Shown: in pieces, positions 1-7,023 of the stretch | Numbering within the stretch: the stretch's first letter is position 1 | Layout: every line of letters starts with the position of its first letter | NCBI GenBank assembly: GCA_016946835.1 | Contig: JACVTC010000124.1 | Location: 187,501-197,500 of the forward strand | DNA length: 10,000 bases | Reading direction: 5' to 3' | Source of the DNA: Neocallimastix lanati (nom. inval.) | Lineage: Eukaryota; Neocallimastigomycota; Neocallimastigomycetes; Neocallimastigales; Neocallimastigaceae | Program-made: the position numbers and the translations under genes | The notes under the pieces: model-generated | The model's input: the letters and a program-made list of their open reading frames with translations, nothing else | The model's database searches: none | What the model was told of the DNA's origin: nothing

Positions 1-121
1 CTAAAAAAGGAAAAAAAAATAGCAATTTGTAAATTAAATATGAAAAGTAAAAAATTAAAATCTATATAAAAAAATTTTTTTTGTTTAAATTTTTTTTTTA
101 TTATTATTAATATTATTATTC

Positions 122-184
122 ATGGATTATTATTTAATATTAAGAGATGATATGTTCAAGATAAAAATTTTTATTAAAAAATGA
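122..184 (+). other. 20-codon mini-ORF, not recognised
   Basis: ATG preceded by TTC and followed by G (TTCATGG), running 20 codons to TGA. It starts MDYYLILRDD and ends in a Lys/Ile-rich tail. It has more charged residues than the surrounding repeat-derived frames, and the flanks are pure A/T runs. It is far too short to identify. It could be a fossil exon fragment or chance. No splice donor of the GTAAGT or GTATGT type follows it. Confidence 0.1.
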
Positions 185-200
185 TTTCTATATTTAATTC

Positions 201-219
201 TTTTTTTTTTTTTTTTTTT
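201..219 (+). repeat. poly(T) tract, T19
   Basis: Nineteen consecutive T, preceded by C and followed by A. Read on the other strand it is A19 ending in G, the same boundary seen on most long A-tracts of this window. Confidence 0.95.
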
Positions 220-320
220 ATTTTATTTTACATATATATTATTATTCATTTATATCATATTAAACAAGCAATAAAAATTAAAAAATAAAAACAAAAAAAA
301 AAAAAATAGAAAATAAGAAA

Positions 321-356
321 ATGGAAAATAGGACAATAACCAAATATAAAGTATAA
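321..356 (+). other. 11-codon mini-ORF, not recognised
   Basis: ATG GAA AAT AGG ACA ATA ACC and onward to TAA, encoding MENRTITKYKV. The codon content looks ordinary for a coding sequence in an AT-rich genome, but eleven codons have no statistical weight. It is recorded only because it is one of the few non-repetitive spots in the first kilobase. Confidence 0.06.
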
Positions 357-696
357 AATATATATAGAATATTTAGTGAAACTATTAATTATATAATGAT
401 AGTAACATTTATTCAAATTAATTGCTCTCTAAATATGTATATATATGTATATGTATATAGACATATATCTGTATATAATAATAAGTAATCTCTTAACCAC
501 AATAATAATTTTTTTTTTATATTTTATGGAAAAAAAAATTGAATTATTATTTAAAAAAAAAAAAAATTGTAATTATATATATATTAATATTTTATACAAA
601 AAAAAAATTTATTTAAATTTATCAATTTAAAAGATAAGAAGTAGATATTTTAATAATTTATAAGAGTCATTATTTTTTTTAGAAAAAAAAAAAAAA

Positions 697-741
697 TTAA
701 AAAATTAAAAAAATTAATATATATAGGTTACGGACAGACAT
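697..741 (-). other. 14-codon mini-ORF, not recognised
   Basis: On the minus strand ATG TCT GTC CGT AAC CTA opens a frame MSVRNLYILIFLIF ending in TAA. An in-frame TAG lies 8 codons upstream. An Arg near the start followed by a hydrophobic run resembles the start of a membrane or secreted protein, but the frame ends within 45 bp. It sits in a small island with G and C (726-739) between long A/T runs. Confidence 0.08.
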
Positions 742-804
742 GAATATAAATATATTATATTTCTATATGCGTATAAAATATAAAATATTTGTATATACAG
801 AAAG

Positions 805-832
805 AAAAAAAAAAAAAAAAAAAAAAAAAAAA
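805..832 (+). repeat. poly(A) tract, A28
   Basis: Twenty-eight A bounded by G on both sides (AAAG before, GTGGC after). It is the first of seven A-tracts of at least 21 nt, all with A on this strand, between here and 3472. Confidence 0.95.
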
Positions 833-863
833 GTGGCAATTAAATATTTAGTATTGTTAAAGG

Positions 864-864
<1 letters not shown>

Positions 865-930
<66 letters not shown>
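865..930 (+). repeat. (TTA)22 trinucleotide microsatellite
   Basis: Twenty-two uninterrupted TTA triplets. The array is stop-free on this strand and, in one frame, creates a poly-Tyr reading frame (740-931) that I do not consider coding. It lies 32 bp after the A28 tract. Confidence 0.95.
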
Positions 931-932
<2 letters not shown>

Positions 933-1255
933 TCAACTATTTTATAGAAGACAATAAAATGAACTTATAAAATTAAAGTATTTCTTTATATTGTATATTC
1001 AATATAATTATTATTATTAGTAGTCGTAGTATTATTTTATAGATAATATAGATATTTCATCCTTTTTATTTTAAATAGAAAAAATGATGATTAAAAAAAA
1101 AAAAAAACTTATATTACTATACTACTAAAATCATAAATACTAAAATATTTAAATTAGTTTAATATCCTTTTTTTTTTTTTTTACATAAGTCATATTTTTT
1201 TTTTTTTTGTTAAAATAAAAAAAAAAATTATCAAATTATAATAAAAGTTAAAAAT

Positions 1256-1259
<4 letters not shown>

Positions 1260-1290
<31 letters not shown>
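1260..1290 (+). repeat. poly(A) tract, A31
   Basis: Thirty-one A, preceded by T and followed by G (GATTTT). Confidence 0.95.
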
Positions 1291-1292
<2 letters not shown>

Positions 1293-1422
1293 TTTTTTTT
1301 TAATCGTTTTAATTTTTTTTTTTTTGTATTGTTATCATTGACTGTCTTTATCCTATATGATATGATTTTTTTTTTTTTTTTTATAAAAATAATATTAAAT
1401 AAAAATAAAAAACGGCATCTTT

Positions 1423-1430
<8 letters not shown>

Positions 1431-1464
<34 letters not shown>
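1431..1464 (+). repeat. poly(A) tract, A34
   Basis: Thirty-four A, preceded by T and followed by GTAAAA, the same exit sequence as the tracts ending at 1964 and 2220. Confidence 0.95.
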
Positions 1465-1469
<5 letters not shown>

Positions 1470-1946
1470 AATAATACTAATAATAATAAAAAGTTTAATA
1501 AAAATAAATATATATATATACATATAAAATAATAACAATAAATTATAAATATTAAATAATTAAAAATAATAAAAAAAAAAATTTTTTTTAATTAAAAAAA
1601 AAAAATAAAAATAAGTTTAATAAATAAACTTTTAATATATAAAAATAAAAAATAATAATAAAAAATAATAATAATATTTAGAGTATAAATAAATTAAACA
1701 ATTTTAATATTACAATTTTTTTTTTAAAAAAAAAATAAAAACAAAACAAAATAAATAAAAAAAAAAAAGCGGAAATTAAAATAAAAATTTAAAATTAAAA
1801 AATAAAAATTAAAAAAAAAAAAAAAAGATTATAGAGTTGGTATGTTTTTTTTATATAAAGATAATTATAATTTAATAATTAAATATAATAGATGATATCA
1901 TATGAAATAATATATAGTTTTAATTATAATTAAAAAAAATTTTTTT

Positions 1947-1964
1947 AAAAAAAAAAAAAAAAAA
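1947..1964 (+). repeat. poly(A) tract, A18, beside T-run
   Basis: Eighteen A directly after a T run, followed by GTAAAA. The order A-run, T-run, A-run from 1932 makes a self-complementary AnTn element. Confidence 0.9.
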
Positions 1965-2053
1965 GTAAAATAAAAGAAAAGAAATGAAATGAATATTAGA
2001 TATAAAGTTTAAAAAAAAACGGTAAATATCTACTTTCTTTATTATGATTTAGT

Positions 2054-2074
2054 AAAAAAAAAAAAAAAAAAAAA
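2054..2074 (+). repeat. poly(A) tract, A21
   Basis: Twenty-one A, preceded by T (TTTAGT) and followed by GTATTA. Confidence 0.95.
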
Positions 2075-2162
2075 GTATTATTCAACTTTTTACAACACTT
2101 TAATTATTTAAAAAAATAAAAAAAAGTATGTCATCAAAATTAAAATTAAAAATTAAAAAAAA

Positions 2163-2183
2163 AAATAAAATAAAATAAAATAA

Positions 2184-2220
<37 letters not shown>
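2163..2220 (+). repeat. (AAAAT)n leading into A35
   Basis: About four AAAAT-type pentamers (2163-2185) run into thirty-five A (2186-2220), which end in GTAAAA. The pentamer-to-homopolymer transition suggests slippage growth of one into the other. Confidence 0.9.
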
Positions 2221-2225
<5 letters not shown>

Positions 2226-2725
2226 AAAAAAAATAATAAAAATAATAAAATGAATGAATGAGCCACTTTAATTAAACTTTTTATTTTTATAAAAAATTTT
2301 ATTATTATAATTTAATTTTAAAATGATATATATATAAAAAAAATACTTTTATTATTACTATTATTTCATACTTGCATAAATTAAAAAAAAAAAATAAAAT
2401 AAAATAAGAAAGAAAAAATTATAAAAATTTTAAATAAAATTCTTTTTTTTTTTAATAATTTAGATCATCATTAGATAATTTAAAGAGTTTAAATTAAGAA
2501 AAAAAAATAAAATAAAATAAAATAAAAAATTATACAGAATGAATATATTTTAATTTTTTCTTTTTTTTTTTAATAATCATATCAAACAAAACTCAAAAAA
2601 GTTAAGTATAGTTTTTTCTATTTAAAAATAAAAATTAAATAAAAATAAAAAGAAGAATGAAAGAAGAAGATGAAAATAAACTTTAAAAATAAAATTACTT
2701 AAAAGTCATTGAATTTATAGTATCC

Positions 2726-2750
2726 AAAAAAAAAAAAAAAAAAAAAAAAA
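2726..2750 (+). repeat. poly(A) tract, A25
   Basis: Twenty-five A, preceded by TATCC and followed by TT. It is one of the few long tracts here that does not end in G. Confidence 0.95.
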
Positions 2751-2961
2751 TTAAAAATAAAAAATAAACTAAATTAAAAAATTTATATATAAAAAAGAGA
2801 GATCTATTATTTTTTTTTTCTTCAATTAAAATAAATAAAATATTTACAATAAAAAAAAAAAAAGATTAAATTATTTTGACTATTGATATCATATTTAATA
2901 ATGAATAAAAAAAAAATTTTTTTTTTATTTTTTATAATTATTATTTATTTTTTATTTTTTA

Positions 2962-2979
2962 TTTTTTTTTTTTTTTTTT
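2962..2979 (+). repeat. poly(T) tract, T18, followed by AG
   Basis: Eighteen T followed by AG. A long pyrimidine run ending in AG resembles a 3' splice site, but no matching donor or exon is visible, and T-run plus AG is easily produced by chance here. Confidence 0.85.
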
Positions 2980-3211
2980 AGTTTAAGAAAAAATATTCAT
3001 TTATAAAAAAATATATATTTTTAAAATTTTTTTTTTTTTAATTATACCAAATAAGATTAATTAATTTTTTTTTTTTTTAAATAAAATATTTTTAAATATT
3101 TAAAAATTAAAGTTTATTTACATTTTATACCTAATAATAATTTTTTAATTTTCTGTATTTTTTTTTTATTATTTATGTAATAAATTACTTTTTTTTTTTA
3201 TCATTTTTTTA

Positions 3212-3307
3212 GTTTTTACTTTTATCATCATCATCATCATCATCATCATTAATAATAATAATAAAAATATTATTATTAGAATTAGTATTAGAATTTTTTA
3301 TTATTAC
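3212..3307 (-). other. 32-codon open stretch, Asn/Asp-rich, possible coding relic
   Basis: The minus strand is open for 32 codons between a TAA at 3308-3310 and a TAA at 3209-3211. It has no ATG. It reads as an Asn/Ser/Thr-rich segment (KNSNTNSNNN), a short Ile run, then Asn and eight Asp from the (ATC)8 microsatellite, ending KSKN and stop. Asn/Ser and poly-Asp stretches are common in proteins of AT-rich eukaryotes, so this could be the low-complexity tail of a dead gene. A trinucleotide repeat by itself would look similar. Confidence 0.15.
3224..3263 (+). repeat. (ATC)8 then (AAT)n microsatellite
   Basis: Eight ATC triplets (3224-3247) are followed by about four AAT triplets. This is the only C-containing simple repeat of its size in the window. 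On the minus strand it reads GAT. Confidence 0.95.
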
Positions 3308-3381
3308 TTAATGAGTAATAGAATTTTTTTCTGTAAAAATGTAAAAAAATAAAAATAAAAATAAAATAAAATAATTATAAT

Positions 3382-3407
3382 AATAAATAAATAAATAAAT
3401 AAATAAA
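3382..3407 (+). repeat. (AATA)n tetranucleotide repeat
   Basis: About six AATA units without interruption, in a longer A/T stretch between the (ATC)8 repeat and the A42 tract. Confidence 0.9.
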
Positions 3408-3414
3408 ATTAAAA

Positions 3415-3424
3415 TTAAAAATTA

Positions 3425-3476
<52 letters not shown>

Positions 3477-3543
3477 TATGACTATTCAATAAAAATAATA
3501 ATGATAATAATGGTAATAAAACTTTAATTTTTAATGGCTCCAT
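3415..3543 (-). CDS. Candidate 42-codon ORF with signal-peptide-like start
   Basis: No product is recognised. On the minus strand ATG at 3543 opens 42 codons to TAA at 3415-3417. The first 24 residues have the three-part layout of a secretory signal peptide: MEPLKIK (charged), VLLPLLSLLFLL (hydrophobic), NSHSS (polar). They are followed by 13 Phe encoded by the A42 tract (3431-3472), then LKDNF and stop. The start context is GACATGG, and an in-frame TAA lies upstream, so this ATG is the natural start. The codons (GAG, CCA, GTT, TCA, CAT, AGC) are less repetitive than those of other frames here. A working protein ending in 13 Phe is implausible, so this may be a broken first exon or chance. 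An error in the A42 length would alter everything after residue 24. A + strand frame (3534-3614) overlaps its start. Confidence 0.2.
3431..3472 (+). repeat. poly(A) tract, A42, longest in window
   Basis: Forty-two A, preceded by CTTTT and followed by GAGCTATG. It sits directly against the most complex stretch of the window (3473-3620). Confidence 0.95.
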
Positions 3544-3614
3544 GTCTTGTTTTTCACGTATTATTTTTTTTTATAGGGAAGAAAATAATAATAAAAAATA
3601 AAGCTTTAGGTTAA
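3534..3614 (+). other. 26-codon mini-ORF opposite the minus-strand candidate
   Basis: ATG GCT CCA TGT CTT GTT opens 26 codons (MAPCLVFHVLFFF, then IGKKIIIKNKALG) to TAA. Its codon mix is more varied than usual here, but it overlaps the first ten bases of the minus-strand candidate, so at most one of the two is likely to be meaningful. A hydrophobic run followed by a Lys-rich tail could be a small membrane peptide. I do not recognise it. Confidence 0.1.
3570..3575 (-). promoter_or_regulatory. TATAAA-like element upstream of 3543 ATG
   Basis: Minus-strand CCCTATAAAAAAA lies 27 bp before the ATG at 3543. A TATA box normally needs about 30 bp or more to the transcript start, so a message from here would have almost no leader. 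TATAAA is also expected often by chance in this composition. Confidence 0.1.
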
Positions 3615-4257
3615 TATTGATCATAAATATTAATATAAAAGAACTGAGAAAAAGAAAAAATTTAAGAAAATTGGTAGTACTATCATTATTAAAAAATGTA
3701 TATAGCTATTAAAAATAATATAATATAATATAATAAATTATTCTTTTTCTTTTTTATCTATTATTAAACTAAAAATTAATATTTAAAAAAAAAAAAAATT
3801 ATTAAAATTATTATTATTATTATTTTTCTTTTACATATAAATAATTTTAATAATAAATTTTAATTTAATATTAATATTTAATCAAAATTTGATCTTTTAA
3901 ATAAATAAAAAAAAAAATTATGCTACTATACAAATCATAATAATATTTATTATATATAATTATTATATAATGTTTATTTTATTTTTTTATTTAAAAAAAA
4001 AATAGCCACATAATTAAAGTTAAAAAAAAAAAAAAAGAATCCTTCTTTTATATATATAAATATATTTTAATATTATTATTATGAAATTATTTGAAGTCAC
4101 TTTGTTCTAATTAATCTTAATAGTATTAATTAATAATATTATTTATTATTTATTGAATATTTATTATTATTCATATATTTTTTTTTTAATATTTATTAAT
4201 GAGGAAAAAAAAAAAAGTTATGAATCATCTTTTTTTTTTCATTTATTTTTTTTTAAT
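3615..4257. other. AT-rich intergenic DNA, no gene seen
   Basis: The stretch just after the 3614 stop (to about 3720) is less repetitive than average. The rest is A/T runs with A14 at 3785-3798 and A15 at 4022-4036. A nine-codon frame at 4081-4110 (MKLFEVTLF) is too short to mean anything alone. From about 4140 the + strand becomes T-rich with TTTATT motifs. Confidence 0.75.
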
Positions 4258-4420
4258 ATTTGGTTATCATCACTTACTATTATTTATTGTGATAAAAAAA
4301 ATTTTTTATTATAATTTTTTTATTTATTTGGCTATCATCATTTATTATTATTTATTATTTATTATTATTATTATTAATTATTATTGTGATAAAAAAATTA
4401 TTTTTATTATTATTTTATAT
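4258..4420 (+). repeat. Diverged direct duplication with microsatellite expansion
   Basis: A segment starting ATTTGGTTATCATCA at 4258 and ending with TTGTGATAAAAAAA near 4300 recurs from 4326 as ATTTGGCTATCATCA, ending TTGTGATAAAAAAA near 4397. The starts are 68 bp apart, and the second copy is lengthened by a TTA/TTTATTA expansion at about 4341-4382. A partial third start (TATGGCTA) is at about 4423-4430. The open frame over this region (4199-4480, 93 codons) reads the two copies in different frames, because 68 is not a multiple of three. That argues it is non-coding. Confidence 0.75.
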
Positions 4421-4744
4421 TATATGGCTAAAAATCAATTATTTATTATTATTTTTTATTATTTATTATTATTGCCATGACCAATTTATTAATTAATTTT
4501 TTATATATTAAATTATTATATTAAATATTAGAAAAAAATAGGAAAATAAAATAAAAAAAAAATTTAGATATAAATATTTATATTTATATTATTTATAATA
4601 AATGTTATAACAATATTATTATCAAAGTGATAATTATTTTATTGATTAATAAATACTATTGATATAAATATATGCAATCTTTTAATTTTATTCTTATTCA
4701 TATTATTATTATTTTTATAATTATTATATTTTAGTTATTATTTT

Positions 4745-4785
4745 ATAGTTACTATATTTTGGTTATTTTTTTTAATAGTAACTAT
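4745..4785. repeat. Inverted repeat, 11-bp arms, 19-nt loop
   Basis: ATAGTTACTAT (4745-4755) pairs perfectly with ATAGTAACTAT (4775-4785). After one mismatch, three more T-A pairs extend the stem outward. The left side also contains a loose tandem series, TTTTAGTTATT, TTTATAGTTACT and TTTTGGTTATT, spaced about 17 bp. No run of U directly follows the stem, so it is not a simple terminator. Confidence 0.75.
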
Positions 4786-4902
4786 TAAAGAAAAATATAA
4801 AATATAGGGGAAAAATAAAATAAAATAAAAAAGGATACATTTCCAAAAGGATAAAAATAATTTATAATTTTTAATAAAAATAAAATAATAATAAAAAATG
4901 CC

Positions 4903-4903
4903 A

Positions 4904-4937
<34 letters not shown>

Positions 4938-4942
4938 TATAT
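4903..4942 (+). repeat. A19 joined to (AT)11
   Basis: Nineteen A run straight into an alternating AT tract. The AT part is fully self-complementary and should extrude or melt easily. Confidence 0.9.
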
Positions 4943-4968
4943 TATATATAATTAAAAAATAATAATAA

Positions 4969-5019
4969 TTAATAATAATAATTAATAATAAAAAGGAAAC
5001 ATTTTCCTTTCTCGTCCAT
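4969..5019 (-). other. 16-codon mini-ORF MDEKGKCFLF..., not recognised
   Basis: Minus-strand ATG GAC GAG AAA GGA AAA TGT TTC CTT opens a 16-codon frame that soon becomes an Ile/Asn/Tyr repeat and stops at TAA. The first nine codons are rich in G and C and charged residues for this window. A minus-strand TATAA lies about 22-26 bp upstream. The perfect hairpin 4992-5010 lies inside the frame, so the non-A/T bases may reflect that hairpin rather than coding. Confidence 0.1.
4992..5010. repeat. Perfect inverted repeat AAAGGAAA-CAT-TTTCCTTT
   Basis: Eight-base arms AAAGGAAA and TTTCCTTT flank a three-base loop CAT. The paired GG/CC makes it stronger than the many A/T-only palindromes nearby. Confidence 0.85.
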
Positions 5020-5057
5020 GAATATTTCCACTTTTGGTTATAAAAAAGTTTATTATA

Positions 5058-5150
5058 TATTTATTTATTTATTTTCGTTATATTTATTTATTTATTATTA
5101 TTTTATTTATTTATTTATTTTCATTATATTTATTTATTTATTTATTATTT
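5058..5150 (+). repeat. 46-bp tandem duplication of TTTA-rich unit
   Basis: A TTTA repeat block, the marker ATTTTCGTTATATTT and another TTTA block recur 46 bp later, with ATTTTCATTATATTT as the marker (the marker C is at 5076 and 5122). Apart from repeat length, the copies differ mainly by G versus A in the marker. It ends in TTATTATTTATTAATAAAT. Confidence 0.8.
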
Positions 5151-5537
5151 ATTAATAAATACTCCTTCTATTATTTATAATTTTATTATTTATTATAATT
5201 GAAATTAAATAATCTCTTTAAAAATCTTCATAAAAAAAAAGTGAAATTCTATCAAAAAAAAAAATCAAGGTAAAAACAATTAGTATTTGTCATATTAAAT
5301 TCATAGCATTTTTTTATGATATATTCATAGATTTATCAGTATATATCTATATATTTATATATGTATTTTTTTATTTATTTATTATTTATTAAATAATAAT
5401 AATAAAATAAAATTAAAAAAGAAAAAAAAAATTTTATTGTTAATGACTATCTATGAATAAAAACATTATAACTACATTATTCTGTAATATTTTTTTTTTT
5501 ACTTCAATGTATATTTATATATATATACTTAATATTT
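5151..5537. other. AT-rich intergenic DNA, no gene seen
   Basis: Moderately irregular sequence without long homopolymers. A tiny minus-strand frame (MKIFKEII) lies near 5210-5232. TTTATTATTTATT motifs near 5366-5391 run into AATAATAATAA, giving a weak hairpin. No recognisable signal. Confidence 0.7.
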
Positions 5538-5684
5538 TTATTTATTTAATTTAGCTCTATTATATTTCTTTGGACCTAAAAAATAATAATAATAGTAATA
5601 AAAATAAAAAAAAATAATAATTACCAAATCAAATATCAAAAATTCAATAATACTTATAATATATATAATATTTATTTTTTCTAA
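5538..5684 (-). other. 48-codon open stretch with coding-like tail, possible exon relic
   Basis: The minus strand is open for 48 codons between TAA at 5685-5687 and TAA at 5538-5540, with no ATG. The 5' part is Ile/Phe/Tyr-rich and repeat-like. The last eleven codons, CCA AAG AAA TAT AAT AGA GCT AAA TTA AAT AAA, encode PKKYNRAKLNK and look like a normal protein C-terminus. Immediately before them is TTATTTTTTAG, which could be a 3' splice site, making this a short terminal exon. I see no upstream exon or donor, so chance remains the simplest reading. Confidence 0.15.
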
Positions 5685-5687
5685 TTA

Positions 5688-6043
5688 GTCTAATTATAGT
5701 ATTAATTGAAAAATTTTTTAAAATTTTAAAAAATAATTATTAATTAATAATTAAAATAAAATAATAATACTTAAAATAAAAAATTATTGTATATCAAAGT
5801 ATTTTATATGGTAGTTTTCATATATATTTTAGTTGTTCTATTCTAAATAATTAATAATTTTCACAATTTTTATATATAATTATTTCTAAATTATATTTAA
5901 TTTCTTTTTTTTTTTTTTTTTTTTTTTTTTAGAAAAAAATTGATTCATTCATTAATTAATATTCATTATTATTTATAAGAAATAGTCATTCTATTTGTAT
6001 TAATTCTAACCATTAAAAAAGTTTTTTTTTTAATTAAAAAAAA
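5688..6043. other. AT-rich intergenic DNA with T26 tract
   Basis: Irregular A/T sequence to 5904, then T26 at 5905-5930, preceded by C and followed by AG. Next come a short stretch with the word ATTCATTCATTAATT and a T-run that borders the heptamer satellite. No gene seen. Confidence 0.75.
5905..5930 (+). repeat. poly(T) tract, T26
   Basis: Twenty-six T between C and AG, the longest T-tract on this strand. Confidence 0.95.
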
Positions 6044-6289
6044 TATTTATTATTTATTATTTGCTATTTATTATTTATTATTTATTTATTATTATTTATT
6101 ATTTATTATTTATTATTTACTATTTATTATTTATTATTTATTATTTATTATTTATTATTTATTATTTATTATTTATTATTTATTATTTATTATTTATTAT
6201 TTATTATTTATTATTTATTATTTATTATTTATTATTTATTATTTATTATTTATTATTTATTATTTATTTATTTATTAATTTTTATTTAA

Positions 6290-6322
<33 letters not shown>

Positions 6323-7015
6323 TATTATTTATTATTTATTATTTATTATTTATTATTTATTATTTATTATTTATTATTTATTATTTATTATTTATTATTT
6401 ATTATTTATTATTTATTATTTATTATTTATTATTTATTATTTATTATTTATTATTTATTATTATTATTATTTATTATTTATTATTTATTATTTATTATTT
6501 ATTATTTATTATTTATTATTTATTATTTATTATTTATTATTTATTATTTATTATTATTATTTATTATTTATTATTTATTATTTATTATTTATTATTTATT
6601 ATTTATTATTTATTATTATTATTTATTATTTATTATTTATTATTTATTATTTATTATTTATTATTTATTATTTATTATTTATTATTTATTATTTATTATT
6701 TATTATTTATTATTTATTATTTATTATTTATTATTTATTATTTATTATTTATTATTTATTATTTATTATTTATTATTTATTATTTATTATTTATTATTTA
6801 TTATTTATTATTTATTATTTATTATTTATTATTTATTATTTATTATTTATTATTTATTATTTATTATTTATTATTTATTATTTATTATTTATTATTTATT
6901 ATTTATTATTTATTATTTATTATTTATTATTTATTATTTATTATTTATTATTATTATTATTTATTATTTATTATTTATTATTTATTATTTTATTATTTAT
7001 TATTTATTATTATTA
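6044..7015 (+). repeat. Heptamer satellite (TTTATTA)n, about 970 bp
   Basis: Nearly the whole 972 bp is the 7-bp unit TTTATTA. A pure core from about 6620 to 6945 holds roughly 46 uninterrupted units. Variants cluster toward the edges: GC at 6063-6064, C at 6120, a scrambled stretch at about 6262-6293 and a (TTA)9 insert at 6294-6320. Blocks with extra TTA triplets lie near 6454-6469, 6547-6559, 6610-6622 and 6944-6959, and there is an extra T near 6990. The unit has no stop codon in any + strand frame, and 7 is not a multiple of 3, so the 327-codon frame at 6061-7044 (start codon TTG, repeating YYLLFII) is an artefact. On the minus strand every unit contains AATAAA. Confidence 0.97.
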
Positions 7016-7023
7016 TACAAATT

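Larger units (their letters stand above)
1..800. other. AT-rich intergenic DNA, no supported gene
   Basis: Irregular A/T sequence with short homopolymers, including A14 runs at 293-306, 553-566 and 683-696 and T19 at 201-219. An open frame of 61 codons at 445-630 consists only of Y, I, M, K, L, F and N codons, as expected of TAT/ATA repeats, and I do not regard it as a gene. Three very short frames with less repetitive codon content (122-184, 321-356, 697-741) are listed separately. No promoter, RNA gene or mobile element is recognisable. Confidence 0.8.
933..3208. other. A-tract-rich intergenic DNA, no gene seen
   Basis: Dominated by + strand A runs with short (AAAAT)n, (AAT)n and (AT)n stretches. 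An-Tn junctions around 1571-1589, 1929-1964 and 2909-2927 should give rigid, nucleosome-poor DNA. A degenerate triplet stretch (ATTATTAGTAGTCGTAGTATT) lies near 1010-1034. The few spots with G or C, such as 1335-1352 and 2251-2269, open no frame with a recognisable product. Confidence 0.8.
4421..4968. other. AT-rich intergenic DNA with one hairpin, no gene
   Basis: T-rich to about 4500, then mixed A/T. It contains CCATGACCAATTTATT at 4475-4490, a near-copy of 9054-9069, and the inverted repeat 4745-4785. Short (AAAAT)n occurs near 4815-4830. Confidence 0.75.

Noticed and set aside
445-630. 61-codon open frame
   Set aside because: Only A/T-rich repeat-type codons (Tyr, Ile, Lys, Leu, Phe, Met, Asn), crossing A-runs and TA repeats; no domain, no coding-like codon mix, no stable flanking signals.
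740-931. 63-codon open frame with poly-Lys and poly-Tyr
   Set aside because: The Lys run is the A28 tract and the 21 Tyr are the (TTA)22 microsatellite; the remaining codons do not suggest a protein.
2101-2330. Minus-strand open stretch (...LIKVAHSFILLFLL...) running through the A35 tract
   Set aside because: No ATG, mostly Phe/Ile/Leu from A-runs, and it ends in repeat sequence; only about ten codons near 2257-2275 look non-repetitive.
4199-4480. 93-codon hydrophobic open frame, possible membrane protein
   Set aside because: The region contains a 68-bp direct duplication read in two different frames, and its hydrophobicity follows from T-rich codons (Phe, Leu, Ile, Tyr).
6044-7015. Telomere repeat (7-bp unit resembling TTTAGGG)
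   Set aside because: The units contain no G and the array is internal; similarity is limited to TTTA.
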